Shown here: positions 1 through 8,870 of the stretch, one piece after another
Numbering within the stretch: position 1 is the first letter of the stretch
How the letters are laid out: each line of letters starts with the position of its first letter
Assembly: GCA_938743325.2 (NCBI GenBank)
Contig: OW568867.1
Location: 939,974 to 1,003,973 of the forward strand
Reading direction: 5' to 3'
Length of the DNA stretch: 64,000 nt
Source: Pycnococcus provasolii
Taxonomy: Eukaryota > Chlorophyta > Pseudoscourfieldiophyceae > Pseudoscourfieldiales > Pycnococcaceae
Notes under the pieces: generated by a model
The model's input: the letters and a program-made list of their open reading frames with translations, nothing else
Told to the model about the DNA's origin: nothing
Databases searched by the model: none
Translations under genes and position numbers: made by a program

Positions 1-59
1 TCCCTGCACGTGACGCACTACGAGGAGGTAGGAACGGTCAACGCCACCGGTCAACGCCA

Positions 60-950
60 CCTTGGTCAGCGAGTTCGCGCGCACGCGCTGACGCGCGGGC
101 TTGCTGTGCACGGCGTTTGCACGGCGAGCCAGTTGCGCTTCCAGCGTGGGTCCAAGGCGTGCGTGCACGGTGCGACGTGCGTGCAAGGTGTATGTGCCAG
201 GCGCGTGTGCCCGACGGGTGTGCAAGGTTTCCTCACGGCACGTTCGAGGCGCGCACTGACGCGTGGTCAGCGCGTTCGCGCGCGCGCTATGACGCGCGGG
301 CTTGCTGTGCACGGCGTTTGCACGGCGCGCCAGTTGCGTTTCCAACATGGGCCCAAGGCGTGCGTGCACGGTGCGACGTGCGTGCAAGGTGTGTGTGCCA
401 GGCGCGTGTGCCCGACGGGTGTGCAAGGTTTCCTCACGGCACGTTCGAGGCGCGCACTGACGCGTGGTCAGCGCGTTCGCGCACGCGCTTTGACGCGCAG
501 GCTTGCTGCGCACGGCGTTTGCACGGCGAGCCAGTTGCGCTTCCAGCGTGGGCCCAGGCGCGTGTGCCAGACGTGTGTGCAAGGTTTACTCACGGCACGT
601 CCGAGCTGCGCACTGACGCGTGGTCAGCGCGTTCGCGCACGCGCTCTGACGCGCGGGCTTGCTGTGCACGGCGTCTGCACGGCGAGCCAGTTGCGCTTCC
701 AGCGTGGGCCCAAGCCGTACATGCACGGTGCGAAGTGCGTGCAAGGTGTGTGTGCCAGGCGCGTGTGCACGACGTGTGTGCAAGGTCTGCTCACGGCACG
801 TTCGGGGCGCGCACTGACGTGTGGTCAGCGCGTTCGCGCGCGCGCTATGACGCGCGGGCTTGCTGTGCACGGCGTTTGCACGGCGAGCCAGTTGCGTTTC
901 CAGCGTGGGCCCAAGGCGTGCGTGCACGATGCGACATGCGTGCAATGGTT
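60..950. repeat. 201-bp tandem repeat, about five copies
   Basis: A GC-rich unit recurs with its landmark CTTGCTG at about 100, 301, 502, 658 and 859. The spacing is 201, 201, 156 and 201 bp, so one copy has lost 45 bp. All spacings are multiples of three, so frames stay open on both strands. That explains the long overlapping open frames here and makes none of them convincing alone. The sequence is dense in GTGCACGG and GCGCGTTCGCGC motifs. Confidence 0.85.
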
Positions 951-2007
951 CCGCAAGGGGCGCGTCACGGACGCTTCCGACGACATCGATCGAGTGTCGG
1001 GTGAGGCGCGTAACCCGGGACCGCAGCCCCCACCGTTGCACGAAGCGCTGGCGACGTCCGCGGCTGCCTCGGTGGGCGACGCGCTCGCCCTCCCTCGAGT
1101 ACCGAATGGCTACAGCCACACGCCTTACAGCCAAGTTCCGGGCTGGGCTGCGGTTGCCCAGTTCATCGCCACCGACCCGAACGCTTTCGGATCTCAGCGG
1201 GTTCACTCCGCCATGGAGATGGGCCGCGACATCGTCATGAAACAGATCAACGTGCGCTGCAATCGACTCGCTGGCCTCCACTGCAAGTCGCAGGAAATGA
1301 GGCACAAGGTGATCAGGAGACAGGTACGTCCGCTGAAGGCCTTCTCCGTACGCGGCAATTGCACGCAATCCTTCAGCAGATCCAGCAGCACGTGCTACGG
1401 TTTCTGCCACGAGGGTAGTGCCGTTGTCAATCCCACGCAAGCGTTCGAGTAGCTGAGCCCGCTGTCCAGCTGCGAGAAGACGAGCCTCTTCCTCGGCTCC
1501 TTCCTGCTCCTCTGCAGCGACGGGACGAAGTTGCGCTTCCACAGCAGCAACAAGATTTTCAGTGAGAGCCTCCGCTGCGAGGGCCTGTGCGCGAGCAGCT
1601 GACAGGCCGAACTCGAGTACTTCGAGGTATGACAACAAGCTCAGCAAGATGCGAAACACAGTAGAGTCGTGCTTTTTACCCTTCTCCACCGAATGGAGAT
1701 AGATGTATTCGCTTGTAAGGTTGAGCAAGTGTGGCTCACCTTGAGCTCCCGCAACGTCCGTGGGAAGACGGTGCGAATTCGGCCCGCGCGTAAGCGTAGC
1801 GGGAATCAGGTACAGACGCTGTTCGTCGAGATCTGCCTCCGTGGGAGGCTCGAGAAAACGACGACGCTCTGGTTGCGGTTGAACCCTGGCCGCGGGCCTT
1901 CCTTGCTGCAGCTGCAAGTTCTGCTGCACAAGTAGATTGTTTTGCTCGCGGAGCAACTGAATTTGCTCTGCGAGCTCGGGTTGGTCGGCGCCTCCAGGTG
2001 CCGCCAT
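586..2007 (-). CDS. Hypothetical protein, possibly gag-like
   Basis: I do not recognise this 473-residue frame. It starts at a true ATG. The N-terminal part looks like protein: a coiled coil near residues 10-35 (LLREQNNLLVQQNLQLQQ), then an acidic region, a hydrophobic helix near 115-140 and alanine/glutamate-rich helices to about 260. After roughly residue 330 it runs into the 201-bp repeat and becomes arginine-rich, which looks like read-through rather than selected protein. A coiled coil followed by helices is compatible with a retroelement gag, but no zinc knuckle or pol follows, so this is inference. A + strand frame (10-1452) overlaps it. The true 3' end is probably nearer 1000-1200. 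Confidence 0.35.
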   Translation of the reverse strand: MAAPGGADQPELAEQIQLLREQNNLLVQQNLQLQQGRPAARVQPQPERRRFLEPPTEADLDEQRLYLIPATLTRGPNSHRLPTDVAGAQGEPHLLNLTSEYIYLHSVEKGKKHDSTVFRILLSLLSYLEVLEFGLSAARAQALAAEALTENLVAAVEAQLRPVAAEEQEGAEEEARLLAAGQRAQLLERLRGIDNGTTLVAETVARAAGSAEGLRAIAAYGEGLQRTYLSPDHLVPHFLRLAVEASESIAAHVDLFHDDVAAHLHGGVNPLRSESVRVGGDELGNRSPARNLAVRRVAVAIRYSREGERVAHRGSRGRRQRFVQRWGLRSRVTRLTRHSIDVVGSVRDAPLAEPLHACRIVHARLGPTLETQLARRANAVHSKPARHSARANALTTRQCAPRTCREQTLHTRRAHAPGTHTLHALRTVHVRLGPTLEAQLARRADAVHSKPARQSACANALTTRQCAARTCRE

Positions 2008-2189
2008 GAAACTGTGGACACAGTCCTACAGTGACCTCTGCGCGTAACTCCGACGCGCGAGTGCTTGATGTCGACGCAAGGTGCGGCGACAAAAGCACAG
2101 GATGCCGCGCCCAGGCCGCGGCAGGAGAAGGGAGCCCGCCCGCCCGCCCGAAGGAAGGAAGGGAAGAACCCAACCCTGCTAACGCCTGA

Positions 2190-2244
2190 TTAGGGTTAGG
2201 GTTCGGGGATTGTTAATTTTCCCGCAAGGGTTAGGGTTAGGGTT
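2190..2244 (+). repeat. Interstitial TTAGGG blocks upstream of a gene
   Basis: Two short runs of TTAGGG (2190-2203 and 2227-2244) are separated by about 23 bp. The second ends 85 bp before the ATG at 2330. They are far from the telomere and lie in the likely promoter or 5' UTR. Confidence 0.8.
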
Positions 2245-2329
2245 GACCATCTGGTTCGGATTCCCGTCCCTCGAGCGCCCCTCTGAAGTCTGCGAATCTT
2301 CGTCCATTCCATTTCCGCCAAACTAGAGT

Positions 2330-4768
2330 ATGTCGTCCAAGTCTCAGGACAAGGCGTCTTTCTTAACGGCGGGACGTGCGAAGCTGGACGCCTTCAGGTC
2401 GTCGAAGAAGTCGTCGAAGTCGTCGTCGTCGTCGAAATCGAAAAAGTCCACTTCGAAGAAGTCGTCGTCCTCTTTGTCGTCGTCGATTCCAGGAGGATTT
2501 CAGGAGGATTTCATTGCTCCAGCTATTGGTGGTGGTGGTGGTGTTCAGCCTACCCTTATTGGTGATGGGGTAGGCATAATTGGGCAAGTCGTCGCGTTGC
2601 CACCTGCTGTTTTGGAAGGTGATCATACACACTCTGCGGTTGCTTCGATATCTACAGATTCCGTCATTCCAGGCTCTCTTGAACGCAACCTTAATGAAAA
2701 TTCTGGTTCTACGCAGTTTCACGTCCTCGAGGACGAGCCGCACTCACCTGTGAGTGCGGCTCCGTCGTTCCAATTTCAACAGAGAAGAAGCGAATCCACA
2801 AACTCCTTGACCGCATACGAACAATCCTTTGACGACGCCGACGAAGAAGAAGACCCTGATACGTCGCAAATAAACGCCGCGCTTCTACCGCCGACGCCGG
2901 GGGACAACGGAGTCGAACGCAAAACAAGAAGAAGAGGGACGGAAAGCCCGCCGAGCCCGATTCACTTGAACGACGGAAAGAGTGCGCAAAGCACAGACGA
3001 AAACGGAACGAACGAAAGCGACGAGTTGGCGAATCAGAAGTCGCCGTCGGCGTCGTATGCAGCTCTCTCCGACGCATACCTGACGACCACAGCCAGCGTG
3101 CCGCCGCCACCGTCGTCGTCGTACGCAGCTCTCTCCGACGCATACCTGACGACTCAAAGCAGCGTCGTGCCAGAACCCGAACCCGAGCCTCTGCCACCGC
3201 CACTGCCGTCGGCGTCGTACGCAGCTCTCTCCGACGCATACCTGACGACCACGGCCAGCGTGCCGCCGCCACCGTCGTCGTCGTACGCAGCTCTCTCCGA
3301 CGCATACCTGACGACTCAAAGCAGCGTCGTGCCAGAACCCGAACCCGAGCCTCTGCCACCGCCACTGCCGTCGTCGTCGTACGCAGCTCTCTCCGACGCA
3401 TACCTGACGACCACAGCCAGCGTGCCGCCGCCACCGTCGTCGTCGTACGCAGCTCTCTCCGACGCATACCTGACGACTCAAAGCAGCGTCGTGCCAGAAC
3501 CCGAACCCGAGCCTCTGCCACCGCCACTGCCGTCGTCGTCGTACGCAGCTCTCTCCGACTCATACCTGACGACCACAGCCAGCGTCGTGCCAGAACCTGA
3601 ACCTGAGCCGGAAAATCAGCCACCGCAACTACCAACAACTAGACCAACATCCAACTCACAGATTGGGCAAAAGTATCTCGAATCGATTGCGCAACCACGG
3701 CCACCTCCATCACCACCACCACCACCACCATCTGCCACGACGTGGCCAAATTCTAGCGATAGTGTGCCATCACCATCTCATCCACCGCTCGCCGGCACCA
3801 CAAGCGCCGAGGACGCGCCGTCGTATGAGGAACTCATCGATCAGCTGACACGTGAGAAATTCGACCTTCAGCGCGGTCTGGAGAGTCAACTGTCGGCGAT
3901 GGACAACCTCGTCACGGAAAATGAGAATCTCACCGAGCAATACAATGCTCAGGGAGCACGTCTCTCCGCTCTGCAAGAAGAGCTCACGACGGTGCGCGAG
4001 TCCGCCATGACGCTTGCGGCAACGTCGGAGATGCTCGTGCGTGAACGCGATGGAGCCAAGGCTGCCTCGGCAGCGGCAATAGAACGCTCGCAGCAGCTTG
4101 CGGCGGAGGTGATTCAGCTGGAGGAGACGGTGCTCAAGCTCAAGAGCGAGAAGCTTCGGCGCGAACGGATGACGCAGCAACAGTTGGTGGCCGAGGCATT
4201 CCGGGAGAAGACTCAGACCACGCCTCCGCCGCCTCCGCCTCCGCTGCCTCAGCCACAGGAGACGGAACGGGTGGTTGCAAAGTCGGAACAGGAGAATGCG
4301 TCAGTGCAGCAGCAGTCGTCGTCTGTTGTCGCTGCTGCTGCTGCTGCTGCTGCTCCATCTGTTCAAGTTGAGCGGGCATTGCCGCCGTTGCTCGAGGAGA
4401 CGGTGCGCGCACAACCTCCTCCTCTTCCGGAGGAGCTGCGACAGGCGCTGGCCATGCTCCCCGATGGTGATCGTCGCCTGGCTGAGAGCATTTTGAGCGT
4501 GCTTGAAGAGATGAGCGAAAATCCAACTGCACTCGCGGAAGAGAATGCACGCCTGAAACGGCGTCTCGGCGCGGCGACGCAGGCGCTTGAGCTCGCGGAG
4601 GCACGTGCTCGTGGCGCCGCCGCGAGCACCAAGGCATCGTCGACATCGAATTCGAAGTCACCTGCCGACGACTCTGCGCGCGTTCCGCTGGTGCCCAACT
4701 TCGTCACGCGTCTTCTCGCACCGCCGCCGACGGCCGCAACGCGCGCTCACTCACGCGTACCAATGTAG
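2330..4768 (+). CDS. Low-complexity repeat and coiled-coil protein
   Basis: This is an 812-residue protein of unknown function. Residues 1-60 are Ser/Lys-rich. Residues about 240-425 form a 54-residue tandem repeat built on the motif SYAALSDAYLTT, alternating with proline-rich and PEPEPEP linkers. Residues about 505-630 form a long heptad coiled coil (LTREKFDLQ onward). A second shorter coil lies near 720-770, followed by a Ser/Ala tail. There is no signal peptide or membrane segment. Repeats plus coiled coils suggest a scaffold or cytoskeletal role, which is inference only. A perfect 13-bp DNA hairpin lies inside the coding sequence at 2735-2762. The start is the first ATG after an interstitial telomere motif. 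The next gene converges from the other strand 46 bp downstream. Confidence 0.75.
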   Translation: MSSKSQDKASFLTAGRAKLDAFRSSKKSSKSSSSSKSKKSTSKKSSSSLSSSIPGGFQEDFIAPAIGGGGGVQPTLIGDGVGIIGQVVALPPAVLEGDHTHSAVASISTDSVIPGSLERNLNENSGSTQFHVLEDEPHSPVSAAPSFQFQQRRSESTNSLTAYEQSFDDADEEEDPDTSQINAALLPPTPGDNGVERKTRRRGTESPPSPIHLNDGKSAQSTDENGTNESDELANQKSPSASYAALSDAYLTTTASVPPPPSSSYAALSDAYLTTQSSVVPEPEPEPLPPPLPSASYAALSDAYLTTTASVPPPPSSSYAALSDAYLTTQSSVVPEPEPEPLPPPLPSSSYAALSDAYLTTTASVPPPPSSSYAALSDAYLTTQSSVVPEPEPEPLPPPLPSSSYAALSDSYLTTTASVVPEPEPEPENQPPQLPTTRPTSNSQIGQKYLESIAQPRPPPSPPPPPPSATTWPNSSDSVPSPSHPPLAGTTSAEDAPSYEELIDQLTREKFDLQRGLESQLSAMDNLVTENENLTEQYNAQGARLSALQEELTTVRESAMTLAATSEMLVRERDGAKAASAAAIERSQQLAAEVIQLEETVLKLKSEKLRRERMTQQQLVAEAFREKTQTTPPPPPPPLPQPQETERVVAKSEQENASVQQQSSSVVAAAAAAAAPSVQVERALPPLLEETVRAQPPPLPEELRQALAMLPDGDRRLAESILSVLEEMSENPTALAEENARLKRRLGAATQALELAEARARGAAASTKASSTSNSKSPADDSARVPLVPNFVTRLLAPPPTAATRAHSRVPM
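3050..3600 (+). repeat. 162-bp coding tandem repeat
   Basis: The motif AGCTCTCTCCGACGCATACC recurs at 3061, 3127, 3223, 3289 and onward. The exact period is 162 bp (54 codons), with a 66-bp internal near-duplication. Three full units and a partial fourth are nearly identical, suggesting recent expansion or gene conversion. Confidence 0.9.
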
Positions 4769-4814
4769 AAAAAGAAACAAGATATGTTTTACTGTTGAAC
4801 GAAACTGACCCTGC

Positions 4815-5651
4815 TCAAACGGCAATGCCGTACTGAGCCAATAACTCGTCGACAAACACCTTGAACTGATCGTTTTTGAAGTACAGGCCCACGGCGGCGA
4901 ACACAACAGCCTGTCCGACGAATCCAGGCGCGGTTGACGGGTCTGGCAACATGCGGCTGTACATGGCAAGCCTGACCGTGCCAAGGAGAGGGTCGACGTT
5001 TCGCGCTTTTGTCAGGAGTTCGCCCCACGTTCCCTGCGAGAAGTCGAGTCCGCTTTCGATGGCCAGCGGTAGTCCCCCTTCTACGTGCCTTACGTTTGTG
5101 TATCCCAGCTCGCACAGTCTGTACGCGGCTCTCAACGAGGGGCTGTCTGTTGGGTCGATGTTCGTTTTCAGATTCGACGGTTCCAACGAGCCTCCCTTCA
5201 TGCAAACGCAGACGACGGGTGCGTTTTTGTTGGGCAGGTACGTCGCCGCCTCCTGTTCGAATTCCTCGTTTTCTTCTTTTAATCCACCCTTGATTCCGAT
5301 AAAGAATCCAATGGATCTCTTCAGCAGGTTCTTGCGTGGCTTAGCCGTCGCGATATTCACGCTTGATGGATTATGCCACTCCGCATATTCGTTCGGCGGT
5401 CTAACATCCACCAACGTCACTTTGCCAGAGGAGACCAACGCCGGCAGATCAGACGCATCAACATCAGAGACACGATATTTATTTTTTAACGCAAGTTGAA
5501 TCGACGGCCAATTCTTTAACGACGAAGATGACGAGGATGACGACGACCCAGACGACGACGACGACGCACAAGTACGAGTACGACGACGAAATGACGACGA
5601 CGACCCCTTAGAAGAAGGACGCATTATCAGCTTCAGCGACGCCATGGCCAT
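4815..5651 (-). CDS. Chloroplast rhodanese-like domain protein
   Basis: This 278-residue protein starts at the ATG at 5651 (a second ATG lies at 5645). The open frame extends upstream without a convincing start. Residues 1-50 are Ser/Arg-rich, like a plastid transit peptide. The rhodanese fold runs from about 65 to 230: VTLVDVRPPNEYAEWH, then the active-site loop CMKGGS with the likely catalytic Cys near residue 149, then LGYTNVRHVEGGL. A hydrophobic segment near the C-terminus (VGQAVVFAAVGLYF) suggests a thylakoid or envelope anchor. In plants this layout is found in the STR family of plastid rhodaneses, whose substrates are mostly unknown. Sulfurtransferase activity is plausible because the Cys is kept. 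Confidence 0.8.
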   Translation of the reverse strand: MAMASLKLIMRPSSKGSSSSFRRRTRTCASSSSSGSSSSSSSSSLKNWPSIQLALKNKYRVSDVDASDLPALVSSGKVTLVDVRPPNEYAEWHNPSSVNIATAKPRKNLLKRSIGFFIGIKGGLKEENEEFEQEAATYLPNKNAPVVCVCMKGGSLEPSNLKTNIDPTDSPSLRAAYRLCELGYTNVRHVEGGLPLAIESGLDFSQGTWGELLTKARNVDPLLGTVRLAMYSRMLPDPSTAPGFVGQAVVFAAVGLYFKNDQFKVFVDELLAQYGIAV

Positions 5652-5974
5652 GATCACGCTCGAGCGAGTGCAGTGAGGCTCAGCCTGATCGGGAGGGATC
5701 GCGAGTGTGCTGGAAGGGAACGGAGGCGCGCACCCAATGGGCCCGGACCTCGCACTTTCCCTATGTGTTTCGTGTTTGGGGATACCCCGTTGCACATTGT
5801 TCTGGTTTCCTCCCTTCTTCCCTTTTGGGGATCCCGCTCCGGCCGGCCTAACGGCCTTCCGTCTGTCGTCGACGCAGTCCGCAGTCGGATTTTACTCGGA
5901 CGGAAGGGCTTTCGCAACTCACGCCAAGTAGCGCATGAAAGAACCTTGGGACAACGAGATAGCTATCTATCTAA

Positions 5975-6193
5975 ACTACTGTCGCGCCTCGCGTCCCAAC
6001 AGGTCGTCACATATCTGCACTCCCCTCCTCACTGCTGCATCCGGCGGTCGAGTACGACGAGGCCGAAGATGTCGACAAACATGGAGGAGAACATTTCAGG
6101 AAGTTCCAAGAATCGGATCCTTACTACGGACACCTGTCGAACGCATCATATTCAAGAGCAGGTGAAGTGCTTAAGAGAGGGATCGACGTATAG
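5975..6193 (+). pseudogene. Orphan protein-like reading frame without start
   Basis: This frame is open for 72 codons after a stop at 5972 and has no ATG. Its last 50 residues read like genuine protein: VEYDEAEDVDKHGGEHF, then FRKFQESDPYYGHLSN, ending RGIDV and a TAG stop. An AG just upstream, in CAACAG near 6000, could be a splice acceptor. It could be the last exon of a spliced gene or a gene remnant. I do not recognise the family. Confidence 0.3.
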
Positions 6194-6239
6194 AAGGATG
6201 GTTCGACCTCAAGACCTGTCGTAAGAATAGCAATATAGT

Positions 6240-6780
6240 ATGCTTCGGGCGCATTCGCATGACCGTGATGTGGTCATCTCGAAGGCGGTGGTCGAGCTCA
6301 GGACTACTAGACTAGTGAGTAGTGGCAAGGTTTCACGTGCACCCGCTCATAACCAAAACGTGCACAAGGAACGATGCATGCCACGCGGCGCCAATGTACA
6401 CCCTTCGGCGTACGCTCTTCCACGCGAACTAACGACAAGTCCATCCTCATTTTCTAGAAAAATGCACGCAAGGAGTTTCTTGCCGTGGACGAACTCTCCT
6501 TCGCTCTTCACCGTAGGAGTTTCGATTGGTGAGGGGCTTGACCCTGGGGGCGTCGAGGATGAGGACACTTACGACGACGACTTCAATGTAAATATTTCTA
6601 ATACAGTCTATCTAATAGTGAGCAAATATCCATAAATCTCCCTTCTTCCTCTTCAACAAGAAGGCATGATGGTGATGTGGCTCGCAGCGAATAATGTGGT
6701 GGCAAGCCAAACAATGCACATTCGAGCATGGCTTGGTGCAAGGCCACCGCTCGACGTCGTCGTTTCATCCACAGTTGTTG
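6240..6780. other. Intergenic stretch, no convincing gene
   Basis: Only short frames occur here, for example a 131-codon frame from 6240 on the + strand that ends in AT-rich sequence. None shows a domain or clear protein-like composition. The stretch lies between the orphan frame at 5975-6193 and the 3' end of the WD40 gene. Confidence 0.5.
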
Positions 6781-6790
6781 ATCTAGAAGA

Positions 6791-8353
6791 TCAATCTAGA
6801 AGACCAATCTCCTGGAAGGATAGCTGCCACGCAAGCACCGCGCCGTCGTTCGTCGCCGCAACAAGCACGCGATCGCACCAGCACGTGCACACCACCTCCG
6901 CGCCTTCGTGCGTCTGCGCACCGCAGATGGCGCGACCTTCGTCGACGATGCTGTGAACGAGCACGCGGTCGTCCTGCGCGACAGCGAGCGAGGGCGCGTG
7001 AGGCGACCACGCAATCGTTTTGCCCGAGACGACGAGCGGCGCCACGACGGCGGCGGTTGTCCAGACGGCCACTGTGCCCGTCGCGTTCGCCGCGGCAATC
7101 AGCGGTGCATGCGCGTGCGCCGTCAGCGTTTCCACGCGACCTTGCACGTTGTTGGCTTGCGAGAACAACGTCGCAAGCCCGACGTTGTTCTCGGGCTTGC
7201 GACCTTGCAAGCCCGAGAACAACGTCGCGAGATTTTTGCGGCCAATCGACGGCGGCGTTGGTGGAATACGGCTCGACATCGCAAACTGCCTCGCCGCATG
7301 GACAGCGGAACGACGGAGGCTTGCACCCGCCCGTGGCGAACCAACGCCGCTGCTTCGACTTGTCGCCTTGAGCCGCGATGCGTCGTACCATCTCACGTCA
7401 CCAGTTGGAAGTCCAATAGCCAAGCCTTCGGCAGACGACGTCATGCACGAAGGTGCTAAACCTGGGTGCGCGAGTGCGATGGCTTGACGACGCCCACGGC
7501 GCCACACGATAGACGCGTTCCCGTGTCCCGTGACCGCCTCGACGTCGCCACCCCACGCCTCGTGGGCGGTGCACGCGCATGTCGGCGCTCCCCCAGCCGT
7601 CGGCTCAACTTCACGTGCGCTTAAGGTTTCGCATGCCGGCGTCGATTTGCTGATGTCGACGCGCGTGATGTTTGCACCAAAGGAGCACGCGGCGTACACG
7701 GCTTTGTGGTCTCCGCACGCGGCAGCGACGTGCTCGACCCACGTGCGTCTGGTTCCGATTTGCACTTCGGCCAGCATGGTGGCGTCCGGCGGTTTGGACG
7801 GTACGGTGCGTATGCGCCAGAAGCGCGCGCAGCCGTCCTCCCCTCCCGTCGCGAATACGAATCCGTCCGTTTGATTTTGTTGTTTGCCAACTTCACACGC
7901 GCAGAGCACCTCTCCTTTATGTGCGACCCCACGCGTGGCTTTTCTTTTGGTTTGTGTTTGTGTTTCGTCGAAGTCAGCGGCGGGTGGTTTCATGAGGAAT
8001 GTGTGCGCGCCCGTTGACGCGTCCACGGCAGCTAGACGTCCCTCCGTTAAAAGCGCAACGATGACGCCTCCTGAAGTTGCAGAGAATGACGCAAGAGAGC
8101 TGCTGGTTCGATTTGGTGGTGACGAAGGCACCAAAAGTGCGATTTCCAACTCCTGTAAGGAGGAGGCGTCGCCATCATCATCCCCATCACCACCCGCATC
8201 ATCCGAGAGAGAGCCCTGAGGACAGAGCGAGCATCCCCACAGAGGTTGTAATACCGTTTGAGACGAAACACGCCCGGATGTTACGCCTGGATCGACACGA
8301 GCCTCGTGACTACTACTCCTGCTATTGTTGACGGCATTAGCGTCCACGTCCAT
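6791..8353 (-). CDS. WD40-repeat beta-propeller protein
   Basis: This 520-residue protein starts at the ATG at 8353; the frame two codons upstream begins with GTG. After an acidic, disordered N-terminus (about 1-100) it has WD40-like blades, each ending in W plus a hydrophobic residue: DGCARFWRI, NASIVWRRG, GDVRWYDA, TGTVAVWTT and DGAVLAWQL. A Ser/Arg linker (about 325-400) interrupts the propeller and contains two perfect DNA hairpins (7161-7217). They encode a duplicated segment, GLATLFS and ENNVGLATLFS. WD40 proteins are scaffolds, and the partner cannot be read from sequence. The small number of blades may mean degenerate repeats or pairing with another propeller. Confidence 0.75.
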   Translation of the reverse strand: MDVDANAVNNSRSSSHEARVDPGVTSGRVSSQTVLQPLWGCSLCPQGSLSDDAGGDGDDDGDASSLQELEIALLVPSSPPNRTSSSLASFSATSGGVIVALLTEGRLAAVDASTGAHTFLMKPPAADFDETQTQTKRKATRGVAHKGEVLCACEVGKQQNQTDGFVFATGGEDGCARFWRIRTVPSKPPDATMLAEVQIGTRRTWVEHVAAACGDHKAVYAACSFGANITRVDISKSTPACETLSAREVEPTAGGAPTCACTAHEAWGGDVEAVTGHGNASIVWRRGRRQAIALAHPGLAPSCMTSSAEGLAIGLPTGDVRWYDASRLKATSRSSGVGSPRAGASLRRSAVHAARQFAMSSRIPPTPPSIGRKNLATLFSGLQGRKPENNVGLATLFSQANNVQGRVETLTAHAHAPLIAAANATGTVAVWTTAAVVAPLVVSGKTIAWSPHAPSLAVAQDDRVLVHSIVDEGRAICGAQTHEGAEVVCTCWCDRVLVAATNDGAVLAWQLSFQEIGLLD

Positions 8354-8870
8354 GATCACGCTATCGTAGTACTACTAAGACTTGTGTACCGGTACTGACA
8401 GATACACAGATACGCACGCCTTACAGTACCTTGATGTGCTGTGCTGATGACAAGACAATACCGTGTTCTTGAGAATACAAAGATGATTCTGTTAGGGACC
8501 TGTGAGAACTATAACATGCATGCACAATAATGGCGAAGACATGTATGTACGAATCCCTTATGAAGTCATACTTACCCAAATCTGGAAGAAGGACTGTACT
8601 GGGGTGATTGATGATTCGGGGTTAATTAATTAGTCTTTAATTAATGGCGTTACGATAGGTTGGTATGCGTTGGCGGGAAGCTTGTCCAAACTCTCCAAAG
8701 ATGCGTTCCGGCGGGTTCCCAGGCTGCCAGGGTTGTTTTGCTCGAGATCTGTAAGTTTGGTCAGCACTAACCTTAACTACCTTAATATATCTCACGAATG
8801 CGGTGAATCAACTCACCAACAAACAGATATCAAGAAACACTTAGTTACCACTTATATTATCGTAGACTAC
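8354..8870. other. Intergenic, AT-rich, possible NPL4 second exon
   Basis: This stretch lies between the WD40 gene start and the NPL4-like stop. It contains GGTTAATTAATTAG-type AT-rich sequence near 8620-8645. The segment 8637-8748 could be a small second exon of the NPL4-like gene on the - strand. Confidence 0.4.

Noticed and set aside
60-950. CRISPR-like array
   Set aside because: Units are 201 bp without short identical repeats separated by unique spacers, and the genome is eukaryotic.
10-1452. 480-codon open frame on the + strand
   Set aside because: Most of it is the 201-bp repeat, open in several frames on both strands, with arginine/cysteine-rich composition. A - strand frame with a coiled coil is a better candidate, and neither is secure.
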